Shown: positions 1 to 8,109, counted from the first letter of the stretch. The stretch is 64,000 bases of DNA from Hallerella succinigenes (GCF_002797675.1 NZ_PGEX01000001.1:372001-436000), one strand, 5' to 3'. A program made the numbers and translations. The notes: a model not told the origin generated them from the letters alone.

Positions 1-444
1 CTGCAAACCTTCCACAATGGAGTCGCGCGTTGCGATCAGAGCCGAAATGATTTCCGTTTGGCCAACCATACCGCTGGTCGTAGAATACTGCAACTGCACA
101 CAGTTCGTGCTGAAAAGTTCCTTCTTTAATTCTTCGATGTTGGCAATCAGGCCCACGGTTACGACTGCAAAAGTTCCGAGCTTTGAGCTCATCACGAGCG
201 GCTGCGGGTCCGTATCGGAAATCACGCCGATTCCCACTTTCCCCACGAAAGCAGACAAGTCATGTTCGAACTTGCTGCGGAACGGCGTGTTCTGGATGTT
301 GTGGATGGAACGATGGAAAGTTCCATCCGGTTCCAAGACAGCCATACCGCCACGATGCGTTCCAAGATGCGAATGATAGTCGGTTCCGTAAAAAAGATCG
401 AAGACGCAATCTTCTTTCGAAACAACTCCACAAAAGCCACCCAT
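1..444 (-). CDS. PurF-like amidophosphoribosyltransferase, Bacteroidetes type (5' part, runs off the left edge)
   Basis: The minus strand is open from an ATG at 444 to the window edge. The start is set by an AGGAG ribosome site 7 nt upstream. The protein begins MGGFCGVVSKEDCVFDLF and continues with GTDYHSHLGTHRGGMAV, the start of a class II glutamine amidotransferase domain; Cys5 is the likely nucleophile that releases ammonia from glutamine. The opening matches the longer amidophosphoribosyltransferase paralogue known from Bacteroidetes. Only about 148 residues are visible, so the phosphoribosyltransferase half is not seen. A canonical purF lies at 19308, so this is a second copy with a different N-terminus. 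A TAAATTTT box about 50 nt upstream may be its promoter. Family assignment is fairly sure; the exact reaction is inferred. Confidence 0.8.
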   Translation of the reverse strand, partial: MGGFCGVVSKEDCVFDLFYGTDYHSHLGTHRGGMAVLEPDGTFHRSIHNIQNTPFRSKFEHDLSAFVGKVGIGVISDTDPQPLVMSSKLGTFAVVTVGLIANIEELKKELFSTNCVQLQYSTTSGMVGQTEIISALIATRDSIVEGLQ

Positions 445-645
445 ATAGACACTCCTAAGCAAAAGGATTTGTTCTAGCTGAGCGAAAATTTAGAATTTTT
501 TGTTCCTGTTTTTTTAGACTTTTTTAAAGCTTTTTTAGGCTTGAGAGAGCCTATCCTTGCTTCGAGAAAAAGAACGCAAAAAAATATGTAAAACACCCCT
601 TGCCTAATGATTTGTAGGCAAATAGGAATTTTTCAGGTTGACAAC

Positions 646-1647
646 CTAGTCCTTTACACAACGAACGGAATGCCCGTAGTACTTACTGTTGTAGTACAGG
701 TACGCGCGGTCGTAGTAGTAGTACAAGAGCATGCCGTACGCGTAGTAACTACTGCTCTCCGTAGAACTCCAGAAGTACGCGTAGCGGCCCTCGTCGATGA
801 AATCCCCACTGAGGAACCTGTAGCCGGCAGGCAACGCCGAGAAACCGAAAGAGTCCTCATTGGTGATTCCGTCATATGCCGTCCAACCCGTCTGCGACTT
901 GAGCTTGGCACCGGCTGTGGATTTACCGCCCACTGCCGTGAACAGCGTATTCCATTCATCGTAGCTTGGCAAGTGCCAACCCTCGGGGCAAACTATTTTT
1001 GCTGCCGCCCAGGTGTAAAGGCGACCGTATTTTTCGCAATTTGCAGCGACATTGCCGTAACACCAGCTATTTTCCTTGAGACTCGGGGTCTTCACGCTGT
1101 CTGCATAATTCAGGTTCTCTGCCATCCACACTTGTTCGCCGATTTTCACCGTCTTGTATGTGTTGCCGTCGCGGGAGTCGGTCATGGTGCCGTAGATAAT
1201 ACCCATCTCACTGCTAGAACTTTGCTCATTTTCGCTAGAGCTCGAATTCACATCAGCAGAACTGCTGGATTGCGTCGCTTCGCTCGAACTGGATTGCGGC
1301 GCCTCGCTCGAACTGGATTGTGGCGCCTCGCTTGAACTGGATTGCGTTGCCTCGCTCGAACTGGATTGCGGCGCCTCGCTCGAACTGGATTGTGGCGCCT
1401 CGCTTGAACTGGATTGCGGCGTTTCACTCGAAGAAGAACTTTCCATGACACTCGAAGAAGAACTCTCTATGGCACTAGAAGACAAGCCGTCATTACGAAT
1501 CGTCGAAGAGGACGAAGGAATCTCCACGGCACTCGAGGAAGACAGTTCCTCAATTTCCGTATCCTTGGCAGAAGCACTGTCACTATCGCAGGCGACAAGC
1601 ATCGCAGACAGGGCGAATGCACCAACAAACAGTTTCGTGAAATTCAT
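646..1647 (-). CDS. FISUMP-domain lipoprotein, tandem copy 1, with serine-rich repeat linker
   Basis: A 333-residue lipoprotein. The signal ends in LVAC with Cys20 as the lipidation site, so the protein should be anchored in an envelope membrane. Residues about 35-155 are a serine-rich linker built from a 24-bp tandem repeat (units like QSSSSEAP). The C-terminal 175 residues are the Fibrobacter succinogenes major paralogous domain: DSRDGNTYKTVKIGEQVWMA, then CPEGWHLPSYDEW, FWSSTE and a final SVRCVKD, which suggests a C-type-lectin-like fold. The start is the ATG at 1647, preceded by GGAGG; an in-frame ATG at 1659 overlaps that ribosome site and is less likely. The C-terminal 49 codons before the constant tail are hypervariable against copies 2 and 3 (see the variable-region entries). 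The ligand is unknown. Confidence 0.9.
   Translation of the reverse strand: MNFTKLFVGAFALSAMLVACDSDSASAKDTEIEELSSSSAVEIPSSSSTIRNDGLSSSAIESSSSSVMESSSSSETPQSSSSEAPQSSSSEAPQSSSSEATQSSSSEAPQSSSSEAPQSSSSEATQSSSSADVNSSSSENEQSSSSEMGIIYGTMTDSRDGNTYKTVKIGEQVWMAENLNYADSVKTPSLKENSWCYGNVAANCEKYGRLYTWAAAKIVCPEGWHLPSYDEWNTLFTAVGGKSTAGAKLKSQTGWTAYDGITNEDSFGFSALPAGYRFLSGDFIDEGRYAYFWSSTESSSYYAYGMLLYYYYDRAYLYYNSKYYGHSVRCVKD
670..816 (-). other. Hypervariable region of FISUMP copy 1 (candidate DGR variable repeat)
   Basis: This 147-bp segment (49 codons) aligns without gaps to 1782-1928 and 2670-2816. It is bounded upstream by constant GCCGGCTACAGG and downstream by constant TCCGTTCGTTGTGTA. Variable codons are nearly all NNC: at the first codon the three copies read TTC, AAC and TAC; at the eighth GAC, GGC and CTC; at the thirtieth CTC, TAC and ACC. 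Between them lie fixed blocks such as TTC TGG AGT TCT ACG GAG. This is what reverse transcription of an AAC-rich template with random copying of adenines would give. It is a pattern call; no template repeat was found in the window. Confidence 0.7.
1265..1432 (-). repeat. Seven 24-bp tandem repeats encoding the serine-rich linker
   Basis: The octamer CTGGATTG recurs exactly every 24 bp at 1265, 1289, 1313, 1337, 1361, 1385 and 1409. Each unit encodes an eight-residue block of the type EAPQSSSS. The units also form a 72-bp higher-order period (EAP, EAP, EAT twice), which suggests expansion in blocks of three. Copies 2 and 3 of the gene family lack this expansion, so linker length varies between paralogues, probably by slippage or unequal crossing-over. 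Confidence 0.9.
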
Positions 1648-1757
1648 GAAACCCTCCATTAAATCTATTTACCGCATAAATTTAATAAACAAAAAAACGG
1701 CAGGCGAAGCACTGGCCAGAAAAAGAGGAAATCTAAAAGGATACAACCCTGGAATTG

Positions 1758-2627
1758 CTAGTCCTTTACACAACGAACGGAAAGCCCGTAGTACTTACTG
1801 TAGTACTCCAGGTACGCGTAGTCGCTGCCGTAGTACAAGTACATGTAGTACGCGTAGTTACTACCGTACTCCGTAGAACTCCAGAAGTACGCGTAGTTGC
1901 CCTCGCCGTAGTAATTCCCAATGCTGTTCCTGTAGCCGGCAGGCAACGCCGAGAAACCGAAAGAGTCCTCATTGGTGATTCCGTCATATGCCGTCCAACC
2001 CGTCTGCGATTTGAGCTTGGCACCGGCTGTGGATATACCGCCCACTGCCGTGAACAGCGTATTCCATTCATCGTAGCTTGGCAAGTGCCAACCCTCGGGG
2101 CAAACTGTTTTTGCTGCCGCCCAGGTGTAAAGCCGGCCGTATTTTTCGCAGTATCCAGCGACACCGTCGTAACACCAGCTCTTTCCCTTGAGACTTGCGG
2201 TCGTTACACTGTCGGCATAGTTCAGGTTTTCGGCCATCCAGGTCTGGGTGCCGATGACCACCGTCTTGTAGGTCTGGCCGTCGCGTAAATCTGTCAGCGT
2301 TTTTGCGGTTGCGTCGTAAACACTGCCAGCGCTTATGTTTTCAGAAGAACTGCTGGATTTCGTCGTTTCACTCGAAGAGGAGGAATTGTCATTGCGAATC
2401 GTCGAAGACGATGAAGCAATCTCAATGGCACTCGAAGAGGAACTCTCTATGGCACTGGAAGACAAGCTGTCATTACAAATCGTCGAAGAGGACGAAGCAA
2501 TCTCCACGGCACTCGAGGAAGACAGTTCCTCAATTTCCGTATCCTTGGCAGAGGCACTGTCACTATCGCAGGCGACAAGCATCGCAGACAGGGCGAATGC
2601 ACCAACAAACAGTTTCGTGAGTTTCAT
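1758..2627 (-). CDS. FISUMP-domain lipoprotein, tandem copy 2
   Basis: A 289-residue lipoprotein, with lipobox LVAC at Cys20 and a signal and first linker almost identical to copy 1. The serine-rich linker spans about residues 36-100. The FISUMP domain follows, with CPEGWHLPSYDEW, FWSSTE and C-terminal SVRCVKD. The ATG at 2627 has an AGAGGG ribosome site. The gene ends 110 bp before the start of copy 1 and begins 19 bp after the stop of copy 3, so the three are probably a tandem-duplication cluster and may be co-transcribed. The final 49 codons before the constant tail differ strongly from copies 1 and 3 while the flanks hardly differ. A surface-exposed binding role is inferred; no ligand can be named. 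Confidence 0.9.
   Translation of the reverse strand: MKLTKLFVGAFALSAMLVACDSDSASAKDTEIEELSSSSAVEIASSSSTICNDSLSSSAIESSSSSAIEIASSSSTIRNDNSSSSSETTKSSSSSENISAGSVYDATAKTLTDLRDGQTYKTVVIGTQTWMAENLNYADSVTTASLKGKSWCYDGVAGYCEKYGRLYTWAAAKTVCPEGWHLPSYDEWNTLFTAVGGISTAGAKLKSQTGWTAYDGITNEDSFGFSALPAGYRNSIGNYYGEGNYAYFWSSTEYGSNYAYYMYLYYGSDYAYLEYYSKYYGLSVRCVKD
1782..1928 (-). other. Hypervariable region of FISUMP copy 2 (candidate DGR variable repeat)
   Basis: Same boundaries and same 147-bp length as the regions in copies 1 and 3. Besides NNC codons, single adenine-compatible changes are seen: codon 22 is GGT here and AGT in the others, codon 5 is AAT against GAT, and codon 49 is CTT against CAT. The one column that breaks the rule is codon 41, which reads TAC, GAG and GAC in copies 1, 2 and 3, so a third-position G replaces C here. 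Confidence 0.7.
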
Positions 2628-2645
2628 GGAACCCTCTTATTTTCC

Positions 2646-3539
2646 CTAGTCCTTTACACAACGAACGGAATGCCCGTAGTTCTTACTGTAGTAGTCCAGG
2701 GGCGCGTCGTGGTAGTCGTAGTACAAGGTCATGTAGTACGCGCCGCTACTACTGCCCTCCGTAGAACTCCAGAAGAGCGCGTTGTAGCCCTCGAGGCTGT
2801 AATCCCCACTGTAGTACCTGTAGCCGGCAGGCAACGCCGAGAAACCGAAAGAGTCCTCATTGGTGATTCCGCCATATGCAGCCCAACCAGTCTGCGATTT
2901 GAGCTTGGCACCGGCTGTGGATTTACCGCCCACTGCCGTGAAGAGAGTGTTCCATTCATCGTAACTTGGCAAGTGCCAACCCTCGGGGCAAACACCCTGG
3001 ACTTTGCCAGAAAGACCGCAAATCTTGCCGTAGCCGCAGTCTAGCGGATTGTCCGCATCGGTTGCAAGTTTCACCGAGTCCATCGCCGCCGCCCAGGTGT
3101 ACAGGCGACCGTACTTGGAGCAGTTGGAGGGATCGTCATCATAACAGTAGCTGTTCTCCGTCTCGTAATTCAGGTTTTCGGCCATCCAAGTCTGCTCGCC
3201 GATGACCACCGTCTTGTAGGTCTGGCCGTCGCGCAAATCTTTCAGCGTTTTTGCGGTTGCATCGTAAACACTGCCAGCGCTTATGTTTTCAGAAGAACTG
3301 CTGGATTGCGTCGTTTCACTCGAAGAAGAACTTTCCATGACACTCGAAGAAGAACTCTCTATGGCACTGGAAGACAAGCTGTCATTACGAATCGTCGAAG
3401 ACGATGAAGCAATCTCCACGGCACTCGAAGAAGACAGTTCCTCAATTTCCGTATCCTTGGCAGAGGCACTGTCACTATCGCAGGCGACAAGCATCGCCGT
3501 CAAGGCAAAAGCACCGAGAGAAAACTTGGCGAAATTCAT
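2646..3539 (-). CDS. FISUMP-domain lipoprotein, tandem copy 3
   Basis: A 297-residue lipoprotein. The start is the ATG at 3539 behind GGAGG (an upstream in-frame ATG at 3569 has no such site). The signal ends LVAC at Cys20. A serine-rich linker of about 60 residues follows, then the FISUMP domain. Unlike copies 1 and 2 it carries an insertion of about 30 residues (around AMDSVKLATDADNPLDCGYG) before CPEGWHLP, as also seen in the distant FISUMP gene at 30059. So the array mixes two versions of the domain core but shares signal, linker start and C-terminal framework. It is first in the tandem cluster and lies downstream of the transketolase terminator, so it should have its own promoter. Confidence 0.9.
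   Translation of the reverse strand: MNFAKFSLGAFALTAMLVACDSDSASAKDTEIEELSSSSAVEIASSSSTIRNDSLSSSAIESSSSSVMESSSSSETTQSSSSSENISAGSVYDATAKTLKDLRDGQTYKTVVIGEQTWMAENLNYETENSYCYDDDPSNCSKYGRLYTWAAAMDSVKLATDADNPLDCGYGKICGLSGKVQGVCPEGWHLPSYDEWNTLFTAVGGKSTAGAKLKSQTGWAAYGGITNEDSFGFSALPAGYRYYSGDYSLEGYNALFWSSTEGSSSGAYYMTLYYDYHDAPLDYYSKNYGHSVRCVKD
2670..2816 (-). other. Hypervariable region of FISUMP copy 3 (candidate DGR variable repeat)
   Basis: 147 bp, gap-free against copies 1 and 2. Examples where this copy differs: codon 14 CTC against TAC, codon 25 GGC against TAC, codon 39 CCC against TAC, codon 46 AAC against TAC. Fixed codons GCG, ATG, TTG, CTG, AGT AAG and GGG are interleaved exactly as in the other copies. 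No stop codon can arise from NNC codons, a known design feature of DGR variable repeats. Confidence 0.7.
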
Positions 3540-3575
3540 TAAAACCTCCAAAATAAACCTTATTGGCATGAATGT

Positions 3576-3606
3576 AAAAAAAGTCCGCTCGCTGCGGACT
3601 TTTTTG
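3576..3606 (-). terminator. Intrinsic terminator of transketolase
   Basis: AAGTCCGC and GCGGACTT pair around a 5-nt loop (3581-3601), with A-runs on the left and T-runs on the right, so a U-tract forms on either strand. It lies 20 bp past the transketolase stop and upstream of the FISUMP cluster. Confidence 0.85.
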
Positions 3607-3625
3607 AATTTATTTGTACGAACTC

Positions 3626-5710
3626 TTAGCCGTTTGCCTTCTTGAAATCGGCAACGGACTGAGCAAATTCAGCGAGGTAAGCCTTCGCCTGTTCCACGAC
3701 AGCTGCCGGTTCATAACCGAACTTCTTTTCGAGGACAGATGCCGGAGCCGAAGCACCAAAGCGTTCGAGGCCTGCGACCTTACCAAAGCCACCGACGACA
3801 TCCTTGAACAGGACCGGAAGACCGCTCGAAAGAGCAAACACCGGAGTCCAAGGAACGATGATGGAATCGCGATAAGCCTTGTCCTGGAGCGTGAAGAGCT
3901 TCGGGCTGATCATCGAAACGACGCGCACATTCTTGCCTTCCTTGCGGAGCACTTCTGCGGCTTCGTGTTCGAGATAAACGTCGGAACCGTTCGCAACGAA
4001 AGTCAGGTCCGGATTCTTGCCTGCCGGAGTATTGTCGCTCACGACATAAGCGCCCTTGCGGCACTTGGCGGCTTCCGCATAACGGGAGCTGCCCTGCGGG
4101 CACGGAAGAGAGCCGACCTTCTGACGGGTCAAAATGAGAGCTGTCGGGCTATCGGTATTTTCAAAAGCCATTTCCCATGCGACAGACGTTTCTGCCGGAT
4201 CAGCCGGACGGAGAACGAGCATCTGGGAGCGACCATCTTCCTTCATCAAATCTTCGAGAAGGCGAATCTGCGTTTCGTGTTCGATCGGCTGGTGAGTCGG
4301 ACCGTCTTCGCCGACGCGGAAGCTGTCATGCGTAAAGACGTACTTCACCGGAAGGCCCTGGAGGGCGGCCATACGGATGACCGGCTTCATGAAGTCGCTG
4401 AACACGAAGAACGTGGCGCAAATCGGGTACAGACCTCCATGGAGAGCGAGACCGCAAGCGATAGCGCCCATGGTGAGTTCCGCAACGCCGACCTGGACAA
4501 ATGCACCGCCAAAGTCACCCGGCGTCATGATGCGGGTTTCATTCAAGAACTTCTGAGTTTGGTCGCTGTTCGAAAGGTCTGCGGAGCTGCAGATGATATT
4601 CTTGTAATTCTTGGCGAGGTAAGAAAGGACCGTGCCCGAACTGTTACGGGTGGCAACGCCTTCCTTCTGTTCCAAATCCTTCAGGTTGAGCTGAATGTTC
4701 TTGCCGGAGAGCCATGACTGGATCGTCGCAGCCTTTTCCGGATTCTTCGCATCCCAGTCCGCCTTCTTTGCCTTCCATTCGGCGGCAATCTTTTCGAGTT
4801 CCTTCAAGCGTTCGTCGAAAGCCTTCTTGACTTCCGGGAAGACTTCGAACGGATTTTCCGCATTACCGCCCAAACGACGGACGGTTTCTTCTGTCGAAGC
4901 GCCTGCGCCGGAAAGCGGCTGACCGTGGGTAGAAACCTTGCCTTCGAAAGATTCGCCGGCGGCACCGACTGCGCCCTTTGCCATCGTCGTGTGACCGATG
5001 ATGATCGTCGGACGTTCGGTTTCTGCATAAGCAGCCTTGAAAGCGGTACGGAGTTCATCGACGTTTTCACCGTCGGCTTCGAGAACCCTAAAGCCCCAGG
5101 ATTCATACTGCTTCTTGAAGTCCTGGTCCATGACGTCCTTGGTTTCGCAAGAAAGCTGTACACCGTTTGCGTCATAGAAGAAAATCAAATTGGAGAGCTT
5201 CAAGTGACCAGCCACGCGGCCGACACCGTAAGCGATTTCTTCCTGGATGCCGCCGTCCGAAACGAGCACAACCGTCTTGTGAGAGAGGATGTCACCGAAG
5301 TGGGCGACCTTGTAACGTTCCGCAATCGCAACGCCCACAGCCATACCCTGACCGAGACCGAGAGGGCCCGAAGAGTTTTCGACTCCGTGTTCCACGGAGA
5401 GTTCCGGGTGACCGGAAGTGATGCTGCCGAACTGGCGGAAGTTCTTCAAGTCTTCCAAGGAAAGACGACCGGTGAGGACAAGTTCTGCATAGAGCAGCGG
5501 GGACATGTGGCCCGGGTCCATGAGGAAGCGGTCACGCGCTTCCCACTGCGGATTCTTCGGATCGAAACGGAGGAATTCCGCAAAAAGAAGAGTAATGGCC
5601 GTTGCGGCGCCCATTGCTCCACCCGGGTGTCCGGACTTAGCCTTTTCGACCATGGAGGCGGAAAGGATTCGCACGTTGTCTGCTGCTTTGAGAATAATTG
5701 AATTGTCCAC
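3626..5710 (-). CDS. tkt: Transketolase
   Basis: A 694-residue, full-length transketolase that moves two-carbon ketol units between sugar phosphates in the pentose phosphate pathway, using thiamine diphosphate in the cytoplasm. The N-terminal GHPGGAMGAA, the cofactor region around DGGIQEE with the following YDANG, and the central pyrimidine-binding motif GEDGPTHQPIEH are all present. The usual GDG of the cofactor motif reads SDG here, a mild variation. The start is a GTG at 5710 behind AGAGG. It is a single-gene unit ending in the hairpin at 3576-3606. Identification is secure. Confidence 0.95.
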   Translation of the reverse strand: MDNSIILKAADNVRILSASMVEKAKSGHPGGAMGAATAITLLFAEFLRFDPKNPQWEARDRFLMDPGHMSPLLYAELVLTGRLSLEDLKNFRQFGSITSGHPELSVEHGVENSSGPLGLGQGMAVGVAIAERYKVAHFGDILSHKTVVLVSDGGIQEEIAYGVGRVAGHLKLSNLIFFYDANGVQLSCETKDVMDQDFKKQYESWGFRVLEADGENVDELRTAFKAAYAETERPTIIIGHTTMAKGAVGAAGESFEGKVSTHGQPLSGAGASTEETVRRLGGNAENPFEVFPEVKKAFDERLKELEKIAAEWKAKKADWDAKNPEKAATIQSWLSGKNIQLNLKDLEQKEGVATRNSSGTVLSYLAKNYKNIICSSADLSNSDQTQKFLNETRIMTPGDFGGAFVQVGVAELTMGAIACGLALHGGLYPICATFFVFSDFMKPVIRMAALQGLPVKYVFTHDSFRVGEDGPTHQPIEHETQIRLLEDLMKEDGRSQMLVLRPADPAETSVAWEMAFENTDSPTALILTRQKVGSLPCPQGSSRYAEAAKCRKGAYVVSDNTPAGKNPDLTFVANGSDVYLEHEAAEVLRKEGKNVRVVSMISPKLFTLQDKAYRDSIIVPWTPVFALSSGLPVLFKDVVGGFGKVAGLERFGASAPASVLEKKFGYEPAAVVEQAKAYLAEFAQSVADFKKANG

Positions 5711-5912
5711 AAGAAGCCTCTGTAAAAAATTTGCGCCCCAAATTTAAATTACATTCCCCGATTTCTCAACTATAAAAAGAAAATCCCACAGGAAAAACGG
5801 CAAAGGAAACAGCTTTCCGGCAAAAACGAGGAGCCATTCGGGATGCCCTCGGCGATTCCGGTCAAAATTTTCGAAGAATTTTCAAAAGCATAAGAAAAAA
5901 ACAGCTAATTGT

Positions 5913-5920
5913 TATATTTA
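5913..5920 (+). promoter_or_regulatory. Probable promoter -7 box of the 5953 lipoprotein gene
   Basis: TATATTTA fits the TAnnTTTG-like -7 element of FCB-group promoters and lies 33 nt before the ATG, with a GGAGAG ribosome site in between. No clear TTTG -33 element is seen 19-21 nt upstream. Confidence 0.45.
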
Positions 5921-5952
5921 ACGCAATTCAAAATCACATCAAAGGAGAGCAC

Positions 5953-7635
5953 ATGAAAACCTTCACCTTGAAAGCAGCCACCGCGGGCGCCGCTCTTCTG
6001 GGCATTATCGCCTGCGGAGACGACAGCAGCTCCAGCAGCAAAACGGATATCTTCAGCACGAAGGACAACCTGCCCGAGTGCACCGAGAAAATCGCCGGAG
6101 ACACGCTCTACGTGGAAAGCGATTCCGCGGACTACTTTTGCGAAGACGGCGAATGGGTAATCGTCGCCGATACGACGGGAACGGACACCTCCGCAACGGA
6201 CTCGTCGGACGTTTCCTCTTCGTCGGGAAAGAACCCGAGCAGCTCCTCGGCGGACAGCAGCGCAGCAGACACCCTTTTGAGTTCCTCGGCGTCGGATTCC
6301 CTTTCGAGCAGCTCCAGCACCGAGGCGAGCAGCAGTTCGGAAGCGGCTTCCAGCAGTTCTGCGCTCCCCATTGAAATGCTAAAAACCTGCTCCGACAGCA
6401 TCACGACAATCTCCCTTTACGCTATCGGGGACAGCCTTGTTTTAAACGTACCCTGGCAACTCAAATGGTCGGCTTATACAAATGCGGACAAGCGTCTGGC
6501 AAGCTATTCGGAATGCTTGGTATCGGCGTCCCGCGTAATGGATTCCGCATACGTTTGCAAAAATGAATGGATACAATGCACCGCCTATCAATACGGTTTC
6601 CATGTCGATGCCAAATGCGACTCGAGCCTTGCTCTTTCGCCTTGGGGAATTTATGAATACAAGGGATTGAAAACCGACTTGAGCGTCGCCTATATGTCCG
6701 GTCTAATGGATTCCCAGCTATGCACATATAGCAATTCCATTGTATACGGCTGCCTTGCCGATAATCTCACCCGGGCCGAACTCACTTTTGTCAACGGGAA
6801 AAAGTGGTATTTTGACATCAAGTCTACCAAGTGGTACAGCGATTCGGATTCTTTGACCGCCTTCAACAACGCCGTTTTGGCAATCTCAACGGCAATCGAC
6901 AACGACGATTTTACCAAAGTGCAGTCGCTGACTGGGCTCAAGGCTTCCGATCCTTACATGGAATTTTTCAAGAAAGGCGGAAAGGTAACTTCTTCTAGCA
7001 ACGGCGATGCGCGTTTTTCCATCGAAGGTTTCGAGAATCGTTCTTTCATTGAACCGCTCATCCAGTCCGATTGCGAAGACATCAACAAACACTGGCTGTC
7101 AAAAATTCCTCTCACCCTCACCCCGGCGGTCAGCAGCTCGAGCGCCAAATCTTCGAGCAGCAGCGCGCAGTCCTCGTCCTCCGTTTCCAGCTCCAGCGTC
7201 GCTTCGAGCAGCTCCGCAGTGTCCAGCTCTTCAACGGAATCCTCCAGCTCTTCCGCAGTGTCCAGCTCTTCGGCGGAATCCTCCAGCAGCGAGTCTTCAA
7301 GCTCTTCCGCGCCGACTGTTTTCAACGACGAGAACCTGGACTTTTTGGCGGGACTCGCCTCCTTCACGAAAGACGAGGGGGCATCCAGCGCGGACACCGC
7401 GGTATGGGCGGCGCAACAAAGTTTCTTGTCATCCCAAGGGACAAAGTTGACGACCTTCACCAATTCCTTGTCGTCGGGATTGAGCGATGCGGGCTATGCA
7501 TCGGTATCCGAAAGCGCCGCCACCCAAACGTATGGATTGCAGAAAGGCGGCTCGACGTATCTTGTGATTATCGAGAAGTCGGTTGATACGAAACAAATAA
7601 CCATCAACATTACCGCCAAGAAAATCGAAGGCTAG
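5953..7635 (+). CDS. Serine-rich lipoprotein of unknown function
   Basis: A 560-residue lipoprotein with signal MKTFTLKAATAGAALLGIIAC (Cys21 lipidated) followed by a serine stretch. A first linker (about residues 75-140) and a second one (about 395-455), both rich in SSSS with A, E and V, separate three parts: a short N-terminal domain with paired cysteines (NLPECTEKI, YFCEDGEW), a central domain of about 250 residues with further cysteines, and a C-terminal domain of about 110 residues. No family is recognised in the central or C-terminal domain. The linker style matches the FISUMP lipoproteins, but the FISUMP core motifs are absent. GGAGAG precedes the ATG. The layout suggests an exported, multidomain envelope protein; its role is unknown. 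Confidence 0.85.
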   Translation: MKTFTLKAATAGAALLGIIACGDDSSSSSKTDIFSTKDNLPECTEKIAGDTLYVESDSADYFCEDGEWVIVADTTGTDTSATDSSDVSSSSGKNPSSSSADSSAADTLLSSSASDSLSSSSSTEASSSSEAASSSSALPIEMLKTCSDSITTISLYAIGDSLVLNVPWQLKWSAYTNADKRLASYSECLVSASRVMDSAYVCKNEWIQCTAYQYGFHVDAKCDSSLALSPWGIYEYKGLKTDLSVAYMSGLMDSQLCTYSNSIVYGCLADNLTRAELTFVNGKKWYFDIKSTKWYSDSDSLTAFNNAVLAISTAIDNDDFTKVQSLTGLKASDPYMEFFKKGGKVTSSSNGDARFSIEGFENRSFIEPLIQSDCEDINKHWLSKIPLTLTPAVSSSSAKSSSSSAQSSSSVSSSSVASSSSAVSSSSTESSSSSAVSSSSAESSSSESSSSSAPTVFNDENLDFLAGLASFTKDEGASSADTAVWAAQQSFLSSQGTKLTTFTNSLSSGLSDAGYASVSESAATQTYGLQKGGSTYLVIIEKSVDTKQITINITAKKIEG

Positions 7636-7663
7636 TCCGAAAGGGAATTCCTTCAAACATTTC

Positions 7664-7690
7664 AAGGCTGCCTGCGGGCAGCCTTTTTTG
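7664..7690 (+). terminator. Intrinsic terminator after the serine-rich lipoprotein gene
   Basis: AAGGCTGCC pairs with GGCAGCCTT across a 4-nt loop and is followed by a run of six T. It begins 29 bp after the stop codon at 7635. Confidence 0.9.
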
Positions 7691-8109
7691 TTTTCACGAC
7701 ATCCCCTCTCCTCTCTTTTTTAATCTTGCCCCCCAAACAAATATTCGCCCCGCACAAGAACGAATATCTTCCGAATTCCATCGAAAGCGGAAGCTGGGAA
7801 AAGTGCAAAAAAAAGAATGAATATACAATCTTCCACAGAAAGCGCTAGTTGTCATCAGGGAAGATTTTCTTAGACGGGAATGTTTTCTTCGGAATGGGAA
7901 ATTTTTCTCTCTAACAGGTAGAGTCGCCTTGTTGCGAAACGGTATTTCAAACTTTTCGCAAATTGCGAGATGCCCACCACGCTTTTTTCCTTGAAATCCT
8001 TCTAAAAAGTGCCGAGGTATTACGGGGGAGGAACTTCGTATAGAATCCCCCCCCAAAAAAAACTCCCCGCCCCCTAAAGAAGAGACTGCGGAGAGCGTAA
8101 GAAACGAAA
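7691..8109. other. About 420 bp without a supported gene
   Basis: No reading frame here has a convincing ribosome site or recognisable protein. An open minus-strand frame (7694-8113) overlaps the small coiled-coil gene and reads through homopolymers, so it was not accepted. The notable content is a run of eight C followed by eight A and C-rich blocks at about 8049-8078. On the minus strand this reads as three G-tracts and could form a G-rich structure just downstream of the small gene. Confidence 0.5.

Noticed and set aside
1253-1436. Regular repeats that could suggest a CRISPR array
   Set aside because: The 24-bp units are contiguous with no unique spacers and lie in frame inside a serine linker.
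646-3539. Reverse transcriptase or template repeat of a DGR near the FISUMP array
   Set aside because: None of the proteins in the window resembles a reverse transcriptase, and no non-coding near-copy of the 147-bp region was found; only the gene copies themselves match.
5953-7635. Serine-rich lipoprotein as a fifth FISUMP protein
   Set aside because: It shares the signal and linker style, but the FISUMP motifs (CPEGWHLP, WSSTE, SVRC) are absent.
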